Below are positions 62,165 through 64,000 of a DNA stretch of 64,000 nt, piece by piece (the first letter of the stretch is position 1; each line of letters starts with the position of its first letter). The stretch covers positions 62,001 through 126,000 of the forward strand of contig NZ_JYOV01000022.1 in NCBI RefSeq assembly GCF_000963255.1, read 5' to 3'. Made by a program: the position numbers and the translations under genes. The notes under the pieces are model-generated. The model had not been told where the DNA came from, did not search any database, and saw nothing but the letters and a program-made list of their open reading frames with translations. The stretch is from Streptococcus infantis. Lineage in GTDB: Bacteria; Bacillota; Bacilli; Lactobacillales; Streptococcaceae.

Positions 62165-63072
62165 CTTTTTTCTACCTCAACTTTTTCATAAATTTCTTTA
62201 ATAAATACTGCAGTCGCCAAGTCATCAGAGAAGGTAGTTGCTGTTCCACAAGCCACACCCCATTTAAAGGCTTCTACTGCGTCTTTTGATTTGACAAACT
62301 CACCAGTAAATCCAGCAACCATAGAGTCACCAGCACCAACTGAGTTTTTCACTGTTCCCTTGATTGGTTTAGCAAAGTAGGCTCCTTCTGATGTTACCAG
62401 AAGGGCACCGTCACCAGCCATAGAGATGATAACGTTTTGAGCACCTTTAGCCAGCAATTCTCGAGCGTATTTTTCAATCTCATCTAAGCTTTCGAGCTTG
62501 ATTCCAAAGATAGCTCCCAGTTCATGATTGTTTGGTTTGACCAAAAGCGGTTGATAATCCAAACTATCGATTAAGGTCTGACCTTCAAAGTCACAGACTA
62601 CTTGAGCACCCGTTTGACGAGTCAAGGCAATCAAATCCTTATAGATGACATTGCCTAAGTTTTTAGCACTTGAACCAGCAAATACCACTGTATCTTCTGC
62701 TGTTAGACTTGAAAGAATAGCTTTTAGCTCTTCCAATTGCTCAGGCTCAACTGTAGGACCAGTTCCGTTGATTTCGGTTTCTTGATCTGCTTTAATCTTA
62801 ACGTTGATACGCGTATCTTCTGCCACTTGGACAAATCGTGTTTCAATTTGCTCTTCAGCTAAAGTATCTGTGATAAATTTACCAGTAAAACCTCCGATAA
62901 ATCCAGTCGCTGTATTTGGAATATCCAAGCGTTTCAAGACACGGCTAACATTGATTCCCTTACCACCAGCAAACTTATCATCACTATCCATACGATTAAC
63001 ACTACCAACTTCCACTTTATCCAGACGGACAATGTAGTCAATAGATGGATTGAGTGTGACTGTATAAATCAT
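62161..63072 (-). CDS. fruK: 1-Phosphofructokinase
   Basis: 303-residue PfkB-family kinase converting fructose 1-phosphate to fructose 1,6-bisphosphate. The N-terminal PSIDYIVRLD, the GGKGINVSRVL motif and the C-terminal GAGDSMVAGF with the catalytic Asp are intact. It overlaps fruR and fruA by 4 bp each, so the three genes are translationally coupled. Confidence 0.96.
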   Translation of the reverse strand: MIYTVTLNPSIDYIVRLDKVEVGSVNRMDSDDKFAGGKGINVSRVLKRLDIPNTATGFIGGFTGKFITDTLAEEQIETRFVQVAEDTRINVKIKADQETEINGTGPTVEPEQLEELKAILSSLTAEDTVVFAGSSAKNLGNVIYKDLIALTRQTGAQVVCDFEGQTLIDSLDYQPLLVKPNNHELGAIFGIKLESLDEIEKYARELLAKGAQNVIISMAGDGALLVTSEGAYFAKPIKGTVKNSVGAGDSMVAGFTGEFVKSKDAVEAFKWGVACGTATTFSDDLATAVFIKEIYEKVEVEKR

Positions 63073-63809
63073 ACTTCGATAACCTCCGTTTTTTCTTTGA
63101 TAGCTGGCAAGAGTTCGTGACCCTTGCTTGTAATAACAATTGCTCGTTTTATAGGCGCAACCTTAGTGAAACAAGACTGACCTATCTTGGATGAATCCGC
63201 CAAAATATAGGTTTGTTTGGCATTTTCTAAAATAGCTCGCTTAACCGCTCCCTCCTCCATATCTGGAGTTGTATAATAACCATCATCCACACCGTTCATT
63301 CCTATAAAGGCACGGTCAAAGTGTAGTTGGTTAATCTGGTTAAGAGCCACTCCTCCGATACTGGCATCCGTTGTCATCTTGACTCCACCACCGATAATCA
63401 CAGTTGGGATTTGCTTATCCACTAATTGGACCGCATGGTGAATGGAGTTGGTTACAACAGTAATGTCTTTTCGCTCCAATTCCTTAATGAGAAAGGCTGT
63501 TGTACTTCCTGCATCCACAAAGATAACATCTTTTTCTTTGATGAGGGAAGCTGCTTTCTGCGCAATCAATTTTTTCTCTTGAAGGTTTTTGACAGATTTT
63601 TCTTGAATGGTTTCTTCTTCTTGCAAGGAGTGAGGCAACTCTGCTCCTCCATGAACTCGGCGAAGTTTATTTTCCGATTCCAATTCATCTAAATCTCGTC
63701 TAACTGTTGATTCTGACGTGTCTAACAAACCTACTAATTTCTCTAGAGAAACGACTTTATGTTTGCCCAGCTCCTCTAAAATCAATTTTTTTCTCTCGGT
63801 TTTTAGCAC
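63069..63809 (-). CDS. fruR: DeoR-family fructose operon repressor
   Basis: 246 residues. Winged helix VVSLEKLVGLLDTSESTVRRDL at the N terminus; sensor domain with DAGSTTAFLI and GMNGVDDGYYT, the DeoR sugar-phosphate site. It begins with GTG (63807-63809), seven bases after AGGAGG. It is expected to repress its own operon and be released by fructose 1-phosphate. Confidence 0.95.
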   Translation of the reverse strand: MLKTERKKLILEELGKHKVVSLEKLVGLLDTSESTVRRDLDELESENKLRRVHGGAELPHSLQEEETIQEKSVKNLQEKKLIAQKAASLIKEKDVIFVDAGSTTAFLIKELERKDITVVTNSIHHAVQLVDKQIPTVIIGGGVKMTTDASIGGVALNQINQLHFDRAFIGMNGVDDGYYTTPDMEEGAVKRAILENAKQTYILADSSKIGQSCFTKVAPIKRAIVITSKGHELLPAIKEKTEVIEV

Positions 63810-63821
63810 TTACTCACCTCC

Positions 63822-63869
63822 TGTTAACGATTACAATAATCATTCTACCACAAAAAAAATCAAAGTCAA
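63822..63869 (-). promoter_or_regulatory. fru promoter with cre
   Basis: Minus strand TTGACT (63864-63869), 16 bp spacer, TAGAAT (63842-63847). Downstream at 63822-63836 is TTGTAATCGTTAACA, matching 14 of 15 cre positions, overlapping the start of the transcript. Upstream (about 63876-63906) are short repeats of the type TTTCNTTC/ATCATTTT that could be FruR sites. Confidence 0.75.
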
Positions 63870-63970
63870 GCACTTTTTGTCACTTTCTTTCATTTTCTAT
63901 CATTTTGCCAATTGTTTGAATTTTATTTGCAAGATAATTCCCTTTATGATAAACTATTTTAGTAAGTATT

Positions 63971-64000
63971 GGAAGATTACTCAAGAGGCTTAAGAGGCCG
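63971..64000 (+). tRNA. 5' end of a probable tRNA-Ser (cut by the right edge)
   Basis: GGAAGAT-TA-CTC...GAG fits an acceptor stem and D arm of a serine tRNA: the GGAAGAT 5' strand, and a D-stem CTC/GAG around AAGAGGCTTAA. Only 30 bases are in the window, so the anticodon is not seen. Confidence 0.65.

Overview
The window is about 64 kb of a low-GC Gram-positive chromosome from the Streptococcus mitis/oralis/pneumoniae group. The evidence is the pneumococcal-type pepN-ciaR-ciaH, metG, rimM-trmD, khpA-rpsP, ftsK and fruR-fruK-fruA blocks, three copies of the BOX repeat, and two giant YSIRK/LPXTG surface glycosidases. The accessory surface genes and gene order look more like a commensal mitis-group strain than classic S. 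pneumoniae; the species itself cannot be fixed from this sequence alone.

Layout: 1-516 is the start of a type I restriction subunit (hsdR) running off the left edge. 859-5519 holds pepN and the CiaRH two-component system. 5642-10627 is a long leftward run of small genes: ASCH protein, a PEP-synthase-like barrel overlapping a Nudix hydrolase, five small cytoplasmic proteins including Imm51- and SUKH-type immunity proteins, an SDR oxidoreductase and a DUF2829 (Tad2-like) protein. 10735-18217 carries a lipoprotein nuclease, an aldo/keto reductase, metG and a MacAB-like efflux operon. 18457-28344 has glutathione reductase, BirA-regulated bioY, the rimM-trmD-ATP-cone operon, khpA-rpsP, a DeoR/HAD operon and a cyclophilin lipoprotein. 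28406-38522 has an ABC-F protein, VanZ, rlmN, yutD, an aquaglyceroporin, an ATP-grasp plus two-esterase operon, and thiI with its cysteine desulfurase. 38603-40273 holds a Thr/Ser-rich membrane protein with a CiaR-like promoter, and a CPBP protease.

40874-56359 is the most striking region: two tandem cell-wall-anchored enzymes of 2778 and 2330 residues. The first joins a GH20 domain of lacto-N-biosidase type to a complete GH84 domain. The second joins a V8/trypsin-like serine protease to a GH101 endo-alpha-N-acetylgalactosaminidase. They share PEF/PEY repeats in the C-terminal stalk and each has a CcpA cre-like site just upstream of its start. Together they look like a surface machine for stripping host mucin-type glycans, with a protease built into the O-glycanase chain.

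56690-64000 has ftsK (apparently leaderless), a HEAT-repeat protein, a BOX element, the fructose PTS operon under a cre-containing promoter, and the 5' end of a probable tRNA-Ser. Carbohydrate genes at several places (glycosidases, fru, probably glpF) carry candidate cre sites, which suggests shared catabolite control.
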